A program made the position numbers and the translations under genes. Source: Schistosoma haematobium (lineage: Eukaryota; Platyhelminthes; Trematoda; Strigeidida; Schistosomatidae). Taken from it: a stretch of 64,000 nucleotides of DNA. The stretch lies in the NCBI RefSeq assembly GCF_000699445.3, contig NC_067198.1:40789691-40853690 (forward strand), given 5' to 3'. The notes below the pieces were generated by a model. It searched no databases. It was given only the letters and a program-made list of their open reading frames with translations, and was not told the origin of the DNA. Positions 10,356-21,480 of the stretch are shown here, one piece after another. Each line of letters starts with the position of its first letter. The stretch's first letter is position 1.

Positions 10356-10626
10356 AGTTAACAAGCGAAAAAGAAATTGGTTTCAATTTAATAAGTATTC
10401 AATATGTGAAAAAAAGAAGTGAATATTCACATAACTTCGAAATTAAATGTTTTTAAATTGAAAACACCTCCTTACATATTTAGTTAGAAAAGTTTTAAAA
10501 TCATCTAATTGAAAACCATAGTGACGGAAACCTGGTTACTTGGATATGACTGAGTTAAACTCATCTAAGTTTAATGTGAATAGTTCTAAACGCTATTCAA
10601 ATTTTGTGTGGTGTTTCAAGCTCTCT
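10356..10626. other. AT-rich filler, nothing recognised
   Basis: No repeat or gene seen. Confidence 0.45.
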
Positions 10627-11100
10627 GCCCCTAAATGCCCTGGTATGGCCGAGAGTGGGGTGGGCCCACCCTCCCTCTCGAAATGCTCTCACACGGCCAC
10701 GCGTATACAGCCGCTGCCAGGGAAGTCCTACTCACTGCCTTCTCGTGGCGGAGGTGTTGTTTACGAAATTGAGAGGACGAAAAGCGAATGTCCGGCGCTT
10801 TAACCGGATTCCAAACCAATGGTGCACATGGGCTCCAGTATCCTGTGGGGACAAATGGCGTATGAACCAATTGTTGGTCACCGGCTTCCATGGGACTGCA
10901 TCTCCTTACGATGCTTCACTGCCTTGTGGATCAGGCCTTCAGGTCGAAGGCTCGGGGTGTGGCCCCCTAAGATAACCACCTGTTTCGGTTTGGGCACCCG
11001 GGTAGTATCACAGCTCCTACACATATCGAATGAGATTTGTGTGGCGCATATTTATTTGGTGCCTCCTTGTACCAATGTTTGTGTTTAAATAAAAATAATG
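10627..11100 (+). repeat. R500 repeat, short-form subfamily
   Basis: Head GCCCCTAAATGCCCTGG at 10627; tail GTTTGTGTTTAAATAAAAAT at the right end. It belongs to the short form: the central ~44 bp are missing and the text runs AACCGG|ATTCCAAACC at 10801-10818. Overlapping 87-123 codon frames on both strands are repeat translations. Confidence 0.85.
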
Positions 11101-11504
11101 TAAATCTGCAAATGACAGATACTCGTCACTAGAAACATGTAGCCGGGATCAATATGGGAATAGATAGTTTGGTTCTTAATGAATTCGTATGAAGTAAGAG
11201 GTTAGTAGTTGAATTATTTGGTTTCAGTTTCGAATCCTATTTTATCTACTTTGGTTTTAGCTATTCGATAATATCATTAGACCTCATAGAAAATATGTGA
11301 ATAAAAATGCAATGGAATATTCTGTACTTACCCAGTCAGTCAGTCAGTCATTATAACAATAGGACTGGTTACTATTATTCATGGTCTAACTATACAGTTC
11401 CTGATTCTCAGTGATGTTCTAAGATTAGTACCTGATATAAACTATGAAAATTCCACAGTTTCCACAAAGCTCTCACAATAATAATAAACCTTTACTCACT
11501 GAAG
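11101..11504. other. Filler with a third-SINE remnant and CAGT repeats
   Basis: At about 11220-11270 the text GTTTCGAATCCTATTTTATC resembles the B-box and following stretch at about 710-740. A short CAGT tract (11334-11352) may be the tail of a lost LINE-A copy. Confidence 0.35.
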
Positions 11505-11820
11505 ACTTCTAGGTGCAAATCGTGAAGTTCTAGGGAGAGTTCGTAATTAATGAAGTCCAGCTATATCAGATGTGAGACAGTTATCAACCGCACTCAATGA
11601 TAGATGGTCGCAAATTGACTAGAGTTAAACACGTTAACCAATGGATGTTGGTTCACTGTTCCAGAGATTGGGCGTTCACAGCCGACAATAAAAGTTCCGA
11701 GTTCAACACCCGGTGGTGGGGTCATGGATATACACTTCTGATGAGTCCCATGCTAGAGCGAAACAAGCATCAAATGCTCTCTAGTTTTCACTGAACATCT
11801 AACCAAGATCAGTCTATTGT
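11505..11820 (+). repeat. HHR-SINE, old sense copy
   Basis: Degraded head (GAAGTTCTAGGGAGAGTTCG), tRNA-like region (GAGATTGGGCGTTCACAGCC; B-box remnant GAGTTCAACACCC), hammerhead (11733-11785) and tail remnant (CTGAACATCTAACCAAGATC). The order is the same as in younger copies. Confidence 0.65.
11733..11785 (+). ncRNA. Hammerhead-like motif, degraded stems
   Basis: CTGATGA (11738-11744) and GAAA are intact and the expected cleavage triplet reads ATC. Stem II (GTCC versus GAGC) is badly mismatched and stem I has one mismatch. Likely a relic. Confidence 0.35.
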
Positions 11821-13408
11821 GTAGACCATGGAGTTTAATAATCTTCACAAAACCAAAATAATATTTAATGATAAGTGGTAACATTTATCATTCGTTTATT
11901 TTGGTAACCCCTCCCATGTTTAAGCATCTTTGTTATCCTTTAAATATCACACCGTTTGCGTACTTCCCCATACAACACCTTTTTATTTTATTCAATCTTC
12001 CCCTCATGAGATCTAATCATTCATTGTTACATTTCTCATAGTATAACCAATACTACCTAAAGATTTTTTATTCCAAAAAATGATTGTTATCTATAATAAC
12101 GTTTGAATTCAAAATGCATGATTCCTGTTATCATATAGATGTTATATTTGAACGTAATTGTGTAGGCTGAAAATAATATTACTACACTGTCACTGTTTAC
12201 TATACAAAAAAAGTTTATTTGACACTTCTGTATTGGAAGTAAACTTGGATTATAGCAACCAAAGAGAGAATGACACAGTTACTGACTAGTCAAATTGGAT
12301 GATAGTTGAACAATACTGCAAAACGAATGAAGTTAAATATGTTAAACACCAACTTATTCAAAAATATCTTGCCTCTAGAGTCTAGATATCATTTAAGATC
12401 ATAGTAGGAACTCTGTTGTGAAACAAACTGTTAACTAAAAATAAATATATATTCTGTGCTTCTTTCTGGTGTTTATGGCTTTTCTGGGGGATATAAATCT
12501 CTATATTCAACTACTAACTACCCTTACATACAATGCTAGTTATGACAACAATAAGTTGGAAATTTTCTGGCCCTATAACTGACTCCAGTTAGATCGTATG
12601 ATGATCATTATCGAAATATACGTGCCGCCAACCTTCATATATAATTATCGACTTAATTCACGTTAGAGAAGAACGGAATAAAGTAAGTCAAATACGAAAA
12701 TGAATTTTGAATACGTATATTTCATAGACTCATTGATCCAAACAGACATTCTGAGAAATAAAATGAAGCGAAGCGAAACGAAGCGGAGAATGTCGTTGTG
12801 AAAATGGAAAACAAAGCGACGCAGAGAAAACGAGTAAGCCAACTTGATTTAATCAAGCGTGACTTGATATTTGTAGTCAGGCAAAAATAAGTTACAGACA
12901 CGCTATGTATAGAGTAAGCATTTAACACACACTAACATAAAAACAGTCAAGGTGAATAAGTGACAAGGTCAAAATTTGATTTCAGAAGAATGAATAAATT
13001 GGTCTGTCCAGAAGTTAGAATAGCCTAGCCACTAAACGAACTACTGATTTAAGCCATACTGGTAGACACCATCTATTTGGTTGGGGTCAGGATGTTAACG
13101 GAGATCAATGTTAAGAGATTCTGAATAATATACCATAGGGTCATTTTCTACAGTACACATGGTTTAACTCATCTTTCTCTAGAACTTAATATATATAGTC
13201 CTGCATAAAATGTCTCATTCCTTGTTTTTTTAGTTTCCTCATCTATCACTGAAACCATTGATATTATCCCAACTTCTTCGCAAGTCATCTTTTCAAATCT
13301 ATCTTGCTGTTAGTGTAACACCTCATTTTTGTCAGGCTTCATATTGATTATAACTGACTGATTTCAATCTGTAATGAAAATTATCTCCAAATATTATGGT
13401 TTATAAAC
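11821..13408. other. AT-rich filler, nothing recognised
   Basis: Nearly 1.6 kb with no family copy or open frame of interest. A GAAGC-rich patch (12762-12788) produces a 68-codon minus frame that I do not regard as coding. Confidence 0.5.
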
Positions 13409-13592
13409 AGAGGAGTTTTGTGGAGATTGTAGTAATTTAATAATTGAATTCATGAGCCACTTGAAGCTAGACCACCATAGAAAACCTGAAAGCAATAGAC
13501 CACCGTTTCATCTTAGTAGGGGACTCCTCATCAGTGCGTATTCACGATCCCGCCTCACGAGATTCGAACCCAGGACCTTCCAATCTATTACG
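13409..13592 (-). repeat. HHR-SINE subfamily A, 3' half (antisense)
   Basis: Tail boundary AGGAGTTTTGTGGAGATTG, tail, antisense hammerhead and B-box region (GATTCGAACCCAGGACC). On the minus strand the ribozyme area reads CACTGATGAGGAGTCCC, a small rearrangement of the usual CACTGCTGAGGAGTCCC. 5' truncated within the tRNA-like part. Confidence 0.75.
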
Positions 13593-13929
13593 GTATAATT
13601 AACTTATCATAGAGTGTATAAACATGCAAAGTTAAACTATCATTCCTCATTAATTTTGTAAAAAACTCACATCTACAATTTTTTTATTTTATATAATTGT
13701 TCAATTATCAAGTTCATTTCGAATAAACAAACATTATTTTGAATTGAATTTCCCTCAATTATAGTTGTATCAATGTAATTTGGGTGTAACCAAATTGTAA
13801 ATCTAATTCAAGATAAATAAGAATAAATTTTAATTATCTACAAAGTTTTTAATAATGTGAATAACATAAACGGAATCAACATTCATGAGATGATTTGAAT
13901 AAAAGTTTCAAGGATAATGAACTTTATTA
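13593..13929. other. AT-rich filler, nothing recognised
   Basis: No repeat or gene seen. Confidence 0.45.
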
Positions 13930-14444
13930 TTTATCTATTTGAATACATAAATATTGGTAAAAAGGGGCACCGAATACATATACACCACACAAGTCACTTG
14001 ATTTGTGTGTGGGATGTGATACTACCCGGTTGCCCAGACTGAAACAGGTAGTTTTCTGTTGGGGCCATAGCCGGAGCATTCGACCAAAAAGTCTGATCCA
14101 TAAGGCAGTGAAGCAACGTAAGGAGATGTAGTCCTATGGTGACCAGTGACCAACAATTGGTTCATACACCATTTGTTCCTTCAGGATAATGGAGCTCATG
14201 TACACCATTGGTTTGGAATCATGGTTTTCCAACTCCCCTAGATGGACTCACCGTATCCACCAACCCGGTTAAAGCACCGGACATTCGCTTTTCGTCCTCT
14301 CATTTTCGTAAACAACACTCCCACCACGAGAAGGAAGTGAGTAGGACTTCCCTGTTAGTGGTTGTACGCACATGGCCATGTGAGAGAATTTGGACAGGGA
14401 GAGCTGACGCACCTCACTCTCGGCCGTATCAGGGCATTTAGGGG
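13930..14444 (-). repeat. R500 repeat, near full length, long form
   Basis: Tail at left (TATTTATCTATTTGAATACAT) and head at right (CTCTCGGCCGTATCAGGGCAT). Very similar to the copy at 17276-17804, including the variant block GGAGCATTCGACCAAAAAGTC, so the two form a sublineage. The 77-codon plus frame MVWNHGFPTPLDG... is an antisense translation shared by both. Confidence 0.85.
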
Positions 14445-14919
14445 CTTATTAAAAACTAGTATGGTTTTATTTATCAACCAATAAAACTGAGAATCGAGTA
14501 TTATTTCTTCCGTGTTATTTATAGTACTACATACTTTCCTGACAAAAAACTTTGCCAGTGCAAAGTTACATTTCATATCGTTAATCAAGTGTTTAGAATG
14601 AATAAACTACTCAAAATGTCTTTACAAGTGTTTATATAAAAATATTACACCATAATAGTCACAAATGAAATCCTTTTCAAAAATAGCCATTGAATACATT
14701 GACTTTATTCAACTACCTAGTCAGCTAAAAATAATTTGACTTATAGGCATTATGAATGGTAAATTTATTTTGGGATAATTTAAATGAGTGTATTTCCTAC
14801 GAATAATGGAAGTGATATTAATAAACATTGGTACATATGTGTGAGTCTATGGATTATTGATTAATATACTCAAATTTCAACTATGAAGTCGTAGTTTTAA
14901 ACTTCTCTCTAACTACCTT
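14445..14919. other. AT-rich filler, nothing recognised
   Basis: No gene or repeat boundary visible. Confidence 0.45.
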
Positions 14920-15337
14920 TTTTTATTGAGATCATGAACTGATAGATGTTAGACCACCATTGAAAACCTGGAAGCACTGAACGGTCGTTTCGTCCTATTG
15001 TGGGACTCCTCAGCAGTGCGCGTCCACGATCCCACTCACGGGATTTGAACACAAGGTCTTCAGTCTCGCGCGCGACCGCCTAACCTACTGAACCACTGAG
15101 CAGGCATCCAATGATGTTAATGTCTAACATCAACCAATCCACGAAATTGCGTGACCATCTTCCATTGTGCTGACGTAGACACCTGTTCCTACCCGACACG
15201 GATTAGCTCAACTGGTCACGGCTTCCCACCAGAACTCCGAGAATTTTCTCACGAAGCTAGTCACTAGTAAGCACATGGTAATTATCAGTATAGTGGTTGT
15301 GGAGATTGTTAAGTTTTGATTAAGATCATGAACCGAA
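14920..15337 (-). repeat. HHR-SINE subfamily B, full unit with direct head-tail junction
   Basis: The most complete unit in the window. From the right (sense 5' side): a partial tail in direct orientation (15294-15337), the head, an A-box (antisense CCACTGAGCAG, 15093-15103), a B-box (antisense ATTTGAAC, 15043-15050), the hammerhead (14974-15019) and the tail (14920-14973). A tail piece lies at both ends in the same orientation, so the insert equals slightly more than one unit of a tandem array. A HHR-cut multimer or a direct pseudo-LTR would give this layout. Confidence 0.85.
14974..15019 (-). ncRNA. Hammerhead ribozyme, type I, core intact
   Basis: Read on the minus strand: stem I GCACTG with CAGTGC (six perfect pairs), core CTGAGGA (15007-15013 in antisense), stem II GTCC/GGAC with a CACAATA loop, then GAAA, and cleavage triplet GTT. 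GUU is permitted but slower than GUC. Stem III ACGACCGT has one mismatch relative to the palindromic consensus. Confidence 0.65.
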
Positions 15338-16320
15338 ACTCGGTATTATGAATGCGAAGACATGAACTATCAAGATCCAAGTGTTGGATATTTTCCGGAA
15401 CGGTAAATGTACTCAATGCATGTGGTAAGAAATGTCTAATTCTTAATAAATGTTTATACCATGGTTATTTTATAGAGAAGAATCGTGCATTATACATACG
15501 TATGCTATGGATAAAACGATTTTTTTCTTGTGATCTCTGCCTATTATAATCAACTTAATGCCTGGGACAAATTTATGTTAGGCAAAGTCTTCATATCGCA
15601 TCAGCAAGGCGAGATGAAATTGAAAGGATGAATAGCGGAAGAATCGAAATCATATAGTCGCAATGATAATGTGAAAAACGATTGAGAATATAGTTTACTA
15701 GGTGATATACCACGTAACATCTTCAACCACAATGTTTGATCACATTTGATAAATTCAAGATATTTTCCAATGATTAAATAGATACATCATGAAAAATATT
15801 TAGAATCGATAAATTATACCATGGAATGTGGAATCTAGAACATGAATTGCATCTTAGTTGACAATTTTCAACTGAATATATCTGTATTCAAGTGGTAATA
15901 TCTACACTAAGAATCAAATCTAGTATATTTGATTTAAACTACCTAACCCCATTATGCACTGAGTTACTAATTGTAGATAGTCAAAGACATGTTCAACGAA
16001 TATTCTGTTTATATCATCATTATAAAAGGTTTAAATTATTCAATCACTGATAAGTAAAACCTTTATTAATAACCATGTGAAAAATACTGTTCAATGAAAC
16101 ATTGAAATTATTCATATTTGTATTTCTTCACAATAGTGACTATGCCTAATGACTATAAAGCTTACACATTAATTATAAACCAATTGTATTATTATTACAA
16201 CTAAACACACACAAAAAACTTATCATTAAAACTCAACCAAAAGCAGAAACAAAACAAAAGTCATGAGAATCAAAATTATCACAAAACATCTGTTTAGATG
16301 TTTTCTTCTTCGTCTACTGC

Positions 16321-16349
16321 TCCTACTACTCCTACTCCTACTCCTACTC

Positions 16350-16415
<66 letters not shown>

Positions 16416-16446
16416 ATACTACTACTAATACTACTACTACTAATAC
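16321..16446. repeat. (TAC)n microsatellite with CTCCTA and AATACT variants
   Basis: Opens with CTCCTA hexamers, becomes a perfect ACT/TAC run of about 21 units, and decays into ACTAAT variants. Confidence 0.95.
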
Positions 16447-17045
16447 GACCACTACGACTACAACTTACATAAATGTTTATACATTTATATATTAATCATT
16501 ATAGTAACAATATCATATGACTAAGATAATATTAAGAGATCTCTACCGGAAGCACTACTATAAGATGAGTTGAATTTGTTTGATATAACTTAAATCAAAC
16601 TAACCATAGATGATCTATTCATTCATGTAGAATATATTGAATAAGATGTCAATAAATTTCTGTATGTCTTTCCTGAATACACTGATCATCTTTTGTAGAA
16701 CAAAAAAGAAAACAATACATATATATCATTTTATTATTTATGTAACATGAGAGGATAATGTTTTCAAAGCATCTGTTCTAGAATTTACATTAGATAGTAT
16801 ATTAATCTTTAGATTAGTTGAAAGAGTCTTAAACGAAGGGGGAAGGAAACATTAAGACATATGGATGGCTATAATGTTTAAAGTAAAACAAAAGAAAAGA
16901 CAAGAAGTATTGTTCTTAAGAAATTGGTATCCCTAATAGATTAACGAGGTATATATATACATATATGGATAAATCAGAGGAAATTGAAATGACTGAATTA
17001 TAGTCTCGAGATATCTATTAGGTGCCATGTCTAGTTGTAAATATG

Positions 17046-17049
<4 letters not shown>

Positions 17050-17076
<27 letters not shown>
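17050..17076. repeat. (TA)n microsatellite
   Basis: About 13 perfect units. Confidence 0.95.
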
Positions 17077-17265
17077 CTTTGTGTCTGAAGGCTACGCCTA
17101 TTGAGTAGTGATAGTTTGCATTACATTTCCAGTAATGTCATGTATTCATTACTTGAGTAGAAAGGGAGAGTAAATGATATTGATATTGTATTATACTGGT
17201 GATTTATTTATAATTTCATCTATTTTCCTCATCAATTTCGTTTGTACTATTTTGTTATATTTTAG

Positions 17266-17814
17266 AACTACATTATTTATTTATTATTTATTTATTTTAA
17301 CACATAGATATTGGTACAAGGAGGCACGAAATACATAATCGACACACAAGTCACATGATTTGTATGTGAGATGTGATACTGCCCGGGTGACCAGACCGAA
17401 GCAGATGGTTTTCTGTTGGAGCCATAGCCGGAGCATTCGACCAAAAAGTCTGATCCATAAGGCAGTGAAGCAACGTAAGGAGATGTAGTCCTATGGTGAC
17501 CAGTGACCAATAATTGGTTTATACACCATTTGTTCCTTCAGGATAATGGAGCCCATGTACACCATTGGTTTGGAATCATGGTTTTCCAACTCCCCTAGAT
17601 GGACTCACCGTATCCACCGGCCCGGTTAAAGCACCGGACATTCGCTTTTCGTCCTCTCATTTTCATAAACAACACCCGTCGTACGAGAAGGCAGAGAGTA
17701 GGACTTCCCTGTCAGAGGTTATATACGCGTGGCCATGTGAGAGCATTTCGAGAGGGAGAGCGGACTCTCCCCACTCTCGGCCGTACCAGGGCATTTGGGG
17801 GCCTAACTACATTA
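17266..17814 (-). repeat. R500 repeat, full length with 10-bp TSD
   Basis: The element (17276-17804, 529 bp) sits between perfect direct repeats AACTACATTA at 17266-17275 and 17805-17814. The sense strand (minus) begins AGGCCCCCAAATGCCCTGG and ends in a (AAAT)n-like tail. This copy defines the family's ends. TSD, A/T-rich simple 3' tail and 5' truncation in sister copies indicate retrotransposition. No coding capacity, so it must be moved in trans. Confidence 0.9.
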
Positions 17815-18496
17815 ATATCCATTATCACTTTACCTACTGTCTCTCTCTCCCTCTCACTTAGATTTAGTCATATGAAAAGAGTTTTCTTAAAGTTGGAGTA
17901 TTCAATCATTAATAAAATGATTATTAATTTGACTATAAACTAATTGGAATATAGACGTGAAAATCAACACATTTAATTTCATTAGAAGAAGTGATAACTA
18001 ATAAAGGGGAAATATATAGAGTAACAAACGAAATAGATCTCAAGAAATGAAATAATTTTAAAGATCACATTTTATTTTAAATAAGAGAGGATCAATGTAC
18101 TGTGATTGATCTTTAGTCATGTTTATCTAACTCTTTCAGTAATCGGCAGGAAACTTTGGATCTAGTTGGCATTCATCAAAGTATACTTATAGTCTATAGA
18201 GAACTGATTATCTTACAGATCCATCATGGGAAATGTACTCGTTTGAGCATTGATTGATTTAATGAGCTCATAATAATCATGACTTTATCAGACCAATGGA
18301 TTATAGTCTTACTTCTCAATAAATATATTCTGTTTTAAATTTGAATTGATACCACACAAAGACCAATCGTTTAAATAATCAATTAGATAACTTTACAATG
18401 ATTTCAACAAATAACTGAAGATTTGTAATTCTTCAACTTAATTCCACTCTTTACACAAATAAATAATATTATCACTTCGGAAAAACAGGTATTCAA
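17815..18496. other. AT-rich filler, nothing recognised
   Basis: No gene or repeat supported; a short CTCT-rich stretch near 17839-17857. Confidence 0.45.
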
Positions 18497-18592
18497 TCCG
18501 TCAGATACAATGTAGGACGAAGTACATATATGCATCGATTCAAGTTGCCATACCTCATTAGATGAACATCAAAAACGGGTGTTCATGTATTT
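18497..18592 (-). mobile_element. LINE-A 3'-end fragment
   Basis: Contains the terminal block (CAGATACAATGTAGGAC, CATATATGCATCGATTCAAG, TTGCCATACCTCATTAG) found at the 3' end of better LINE-A copies at 45369 and 28954. Only about 95 bp, strongly 5' truncated. Confidence 0.65.
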
Positions 18593-18673
18593 AAATGTGG
18601 TTTTGTTACGGTAATCTAAAAAATAATAAACAGAATACTTAAAAGTTTTCGTTAAATAACAATTTACTATTTG

Positions 18674-19034
18674 ATGATTGAATTCATGAGTTAATTAAAA
18701 CTAGACTACCATGGAAAACCTGAAAGCAATTGATGGCCGCTTCGTCCTATTGCGGGACTCTTCAACAGCGCTCATCCACGATCCCACTCCGTGAGATTCA
18801 AACCGTGCGCGAACGCTTAACCTCTAGGTCACTAAGCTGGCCGGCATCCAACGATGTTAAGCTTCAACAAATCCATGAAATTGCGTCACCGTTCACCATT
18901 GTCTTCAATGAGTTACTATCTCATAACAGACCTGGTTGAACTCCACTGTTTCTCACTAGAACTCCAGGAAGTAATTCTTTAAGACAGTCACTAGTGAGAA
19001 TATGATAATTATAATCAAAGAGAGGTTTTGTGGA
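18674..19034 (-). repeat. HHR-SINE subfamily A, nearly full unit with head-tail junction
   Basis: Antisense tail, hammerhead, tRNA-like region (CTAGGTCACTAAGCTGGCC as A-box side; B-box GATTCAAACC), head, and at the right end GATAATTATAATCAAAGAGAGG followed by GTTTTGTGGA, which is the start of another tail in direct orientation. The ribozyme has TTGAAGA instead of CTGAGGA and GAAG instead of GAAA, so it is dead. Confidence 0.8.
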
Positions 19035-19685
19035 ATAATATAACATTATTAATACTAATTCACTACTACTTATACTTATAATTGATAAATTTTTACATGC
19101 TAATACTTTATACTACTTATCTGTATTAGAAAATTGAAATGAATTGTGGCGAAAAAACAACAACATTTTAGCAAATAAACTTGAGATATTCAAGTGGAAA
19201 ATTAGTGGGTTTTTTTCAGTTCATGCGTATTATTATTACCATTATTATTACTATTATTGTCAGTATTATTATTACCATTATTACTATCACCATTATTATT
19301 ACTATTACCATCATTACTAATACTATTATTATTATTATGGTTAGTATGAATATTTAGTTAAAGTAACAAATGGATAATTGATAGTAAATTACATCTATAA
19401 GACATTGGGGATAAAATGAATAAAAAGTAAAATTAATTATTCTATACAAATTTATAATAACACAACTATGAAATTGTCCTATTGAATATTATTCACTTAA
19501 AAAATAGAATGAAATTTTCATCATAAATTAGGAAGAGAAAATTAATACAAAAAATGAAAAGGAAAAGAAATCCGAAATGTTTATAATAAATTTCAACCTT
19601 ATAATGTTACTCTTTTTGAAGAAAATTGTAATGAAGATCAAGAAAAAATGAGATAGGAAGTTATTCTACTGAATATATATATACT
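19035..19685. other. Filler with imperfect (ATT)n tract
   Basis: The ATT/ACC-rich tract at 19226-19340 is a decayed microsatellite. Otherwise nothing recognised. Confidence 0.5.
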
Positions 19686-19895
19686 GCTTTGCCTAACCCT
19701 CCTTTCTTATCCGGGATTCGAACCGGTAGTAGCTCCGGAGGGGCTACAGGCGGAGCATAGTGGATCTAATGTAGATGTGAAGGCGAGGATCGGCAAAGCA
19801 ACAGGAGTATATTTACAACTAAAGAACATTTAGAACTCAAAACAACTATCCACAAGCCAACACCAAAGTCACAGGTTTCAATACAAATGTCAAGA

Positions 19896-20466
19896 GGTTG
19901 ATTATGAATACAGTGGTCTTGAGTGCTGTTAGAGGTATGAGAGCGGTTATCACTTCCCGGTTGCCCACACCGTGGAAGGGTTCTTCTGGAGGTACCTGAA
20001 AAGGAAATTGGATTAGAGGTGGTCTTAGTGACCTGGGGGCGTGACCGCAGTGCCCAAGGGACAACTGCTTGAGGTCGGTCACACACGACCTTTTTATGGG
20101 TGATTTTTGTGTTAGCTCCGTACTTGTTGAGACCTTACCGCCGGAGACGGATATCCGTGGGATAAGGCGAGGTGTGCATTTTCAGGGTCGACCTTTTCTA
20201 ACCCCACCCCTCCTTGTGGGAAGGCAGCATTGCTGTCATGCTGGTTGTCTGAAGGAAACACCTTACTGCCGTCACACCTCTGTATAGTCAGCAGTACGAC
20301 TTCGCCTTCGGACCTTGGGTTTGTTGCTTTTAGTCTTACCGCTCTTCAACCGACCTGTCTGACATGGTAGGACCTTGAGGAACGGTTGTTCCAGCCAGTA
20401 TAGCTCGGTTGCTTCATCACGATAGGCTAGCCCGACCACCACGTCAAGGTAGCAACAACGGTCGGG
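19896..20466. mobile_element. Element F, 571-bp nested insertion, 11-bp TSD
   Basis: Splits LINE-B between perfect copies of AAATGTCAAGA (19885-19895 and 20467-20477). GC-richer than its surroundings. The first ~345 bp differ at only about three positions from the second copy at 23726-24049, so both inserted recently. The third copy at about 60303-60806 shares the whole length but is older. Open frames on both strands (72-106 codons) are not supported as proteins, though the plus-strand text around 20215-20450 is also recognisable in the third copy. Class unknown; no A-rich tail at either end. Confidence 0.8.
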
Positions 20467-20467
20467 A

Positions 20468-20920
20468 AATGTCAAGACAGTTCTACTATATGGGGTGGAA
20501 ACTTGGAGAACTGCGAAAACAATCATCCAGAAGATACACACGTCTATTAATAGCTGTCTACGTCAAATACTTCAGATCCATTGGTTAGACACTATTAGGA
20601 CATTGACAACCTACTATGTTGGAGAACAAACCAGATTCCATTGGAGGAAGAAGTCAGGAAGAAGTGCTAGAAGTGGATAGGACACACATTGAAGGAATCA
20701 CACACCTGTGTTACAATGCAAACCCTCACACTGAATCCTCAAGGCTAAAAAAAGTAGAAGAAGAAGACCAAAGAACACATCACACCGCGAAATAGAGACA
20801 GATATGCGAAGAATGAACAACAGTTGGATAGAACTAGAAAGGAAGGTCCAGGACAGAGTGGGTTGTAGAATGCTGGTCATCGGCCTAAGCTCCACTGGAA
20901 GTAACAGGAGTAAGTAAGTA
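20468..20920 (+). pseudogene. LINE-B reverse transcriptase C-terminal remnant
   Basis: Translation from 20468 gives NVKTVLLYGVETW and then a region typical of the C-terminal side of RTE-like non-LTR polyproteins. A stop at about 20678 and at least one frame break separate this from the last block ([36 protein letters not shown]). The nearest relative in the window is at 46995-47470. Family role: C-terminal extension after the reverse transcriptase in endonuclease-reverse transcriptase polyproteins. Confidence 0.7.
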
Positions 20921-20922
20921 AT

Positions 20923-21200
20923 ATATACACCGGTCAATGAACTAGTTGTGAGAAATTATAGACTATTGTAGTGCAGTTTATTGAGTTGTGTATTACTTCC
21001 TATTGGAACACATGAACAAGTAATAGAATTAATGGATAAATTTTTGGCAAATGGATTTGTCCTTTAAATTGATCATACACTTATAATTTTGTTGTCAATA
21101 ATTGCAATGCTTAACATTATCAAACAAACTCTTGTAATAATGAGTAAAACAATTGAATGTGACCAATTTTTTAAACAAATATACGATAGTTGTTAATATT
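20923..21200. other. AT-rich filler, nothing recognised
   Basis: No repeat or gene seen. Confidence 0.4.
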
Positions 21201-21480
21201 GGACTGAGAAGATTGTAAGTTTTAATGATATCATGAATCAATTTAATTTACACAACCATTGGAAAATCTGAAAGCAATAGACGCCCCTTATCAGAGCATA
21301 ACCAAGACCCCGAACACGTAAATCTTACATAGCATCTTCAATCTCGTACGCAAACGCAAAGGCTCAGGGTTTGACTCGCGTTTTGGGAGTTGTTGATGCG
21401 CGCTATCTAGGAGCCCCTTGATAGGAAGAGACAAGTTTTCAATGGTTGTCTAACTTAGATCGGTTCATAATTTCAACAAA
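21201..21480. repeat. HHR-SINE, old fold-back remnant
   Basis: Left half: antisense tail (GAGAAGATTGTAAGTTTTAATG) with degraded antisense text. Right half: sense (GCTCAGGGTTTGACTCGCG as B-box region, TTGATGCGCGCTATCTAGGAG, then CAATGGTTGTCTAAC). The ribozyme core is lost. Confidence 0.55.

Larger units (their letters stand above)
15338..17265. other. AT-rich filler with simple repeats
   Basis: Almost 2 kb with only a TAC-rich array (16321-16446) and a TA tract (17050-17076). Short frames at 15352 and 16263 are not supported as genes; the latter is poly-Leu from the microsatellite. Confidence 0.5.
19686..20922 (+). mobile_element. LINE-B (RTE-like) fragment, interrupted by element F
   Basis: An RTE-like non-LTR retrotransposon 3' end. 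The left piece (19686-19757) is inverted relative to the rest; its reverse complement resembles the sequence at 35300-35345. The sense coding part runs 19758-19895, is split by a 571-bp insertion, and resumes at 20467-20922, ending in a (GTAA)n tail. Visible peptide blocks are AVETW-like LLYGVETWRTAKTIIQK, then [11 protein letters not shown] and [13 protein letters not shown] before SSTGSNRSK. The frame carries stops, so it is a dead copy. The inverted 5' piece fits twin priming. Confidence 0.8.

Noticed and set aside
10540..11088. Overlapping frames of 86-123 codons around R500
   Set aside because: Present on both strands and repeated with stops and frame breaks in other R500 copies; no recognised domain.
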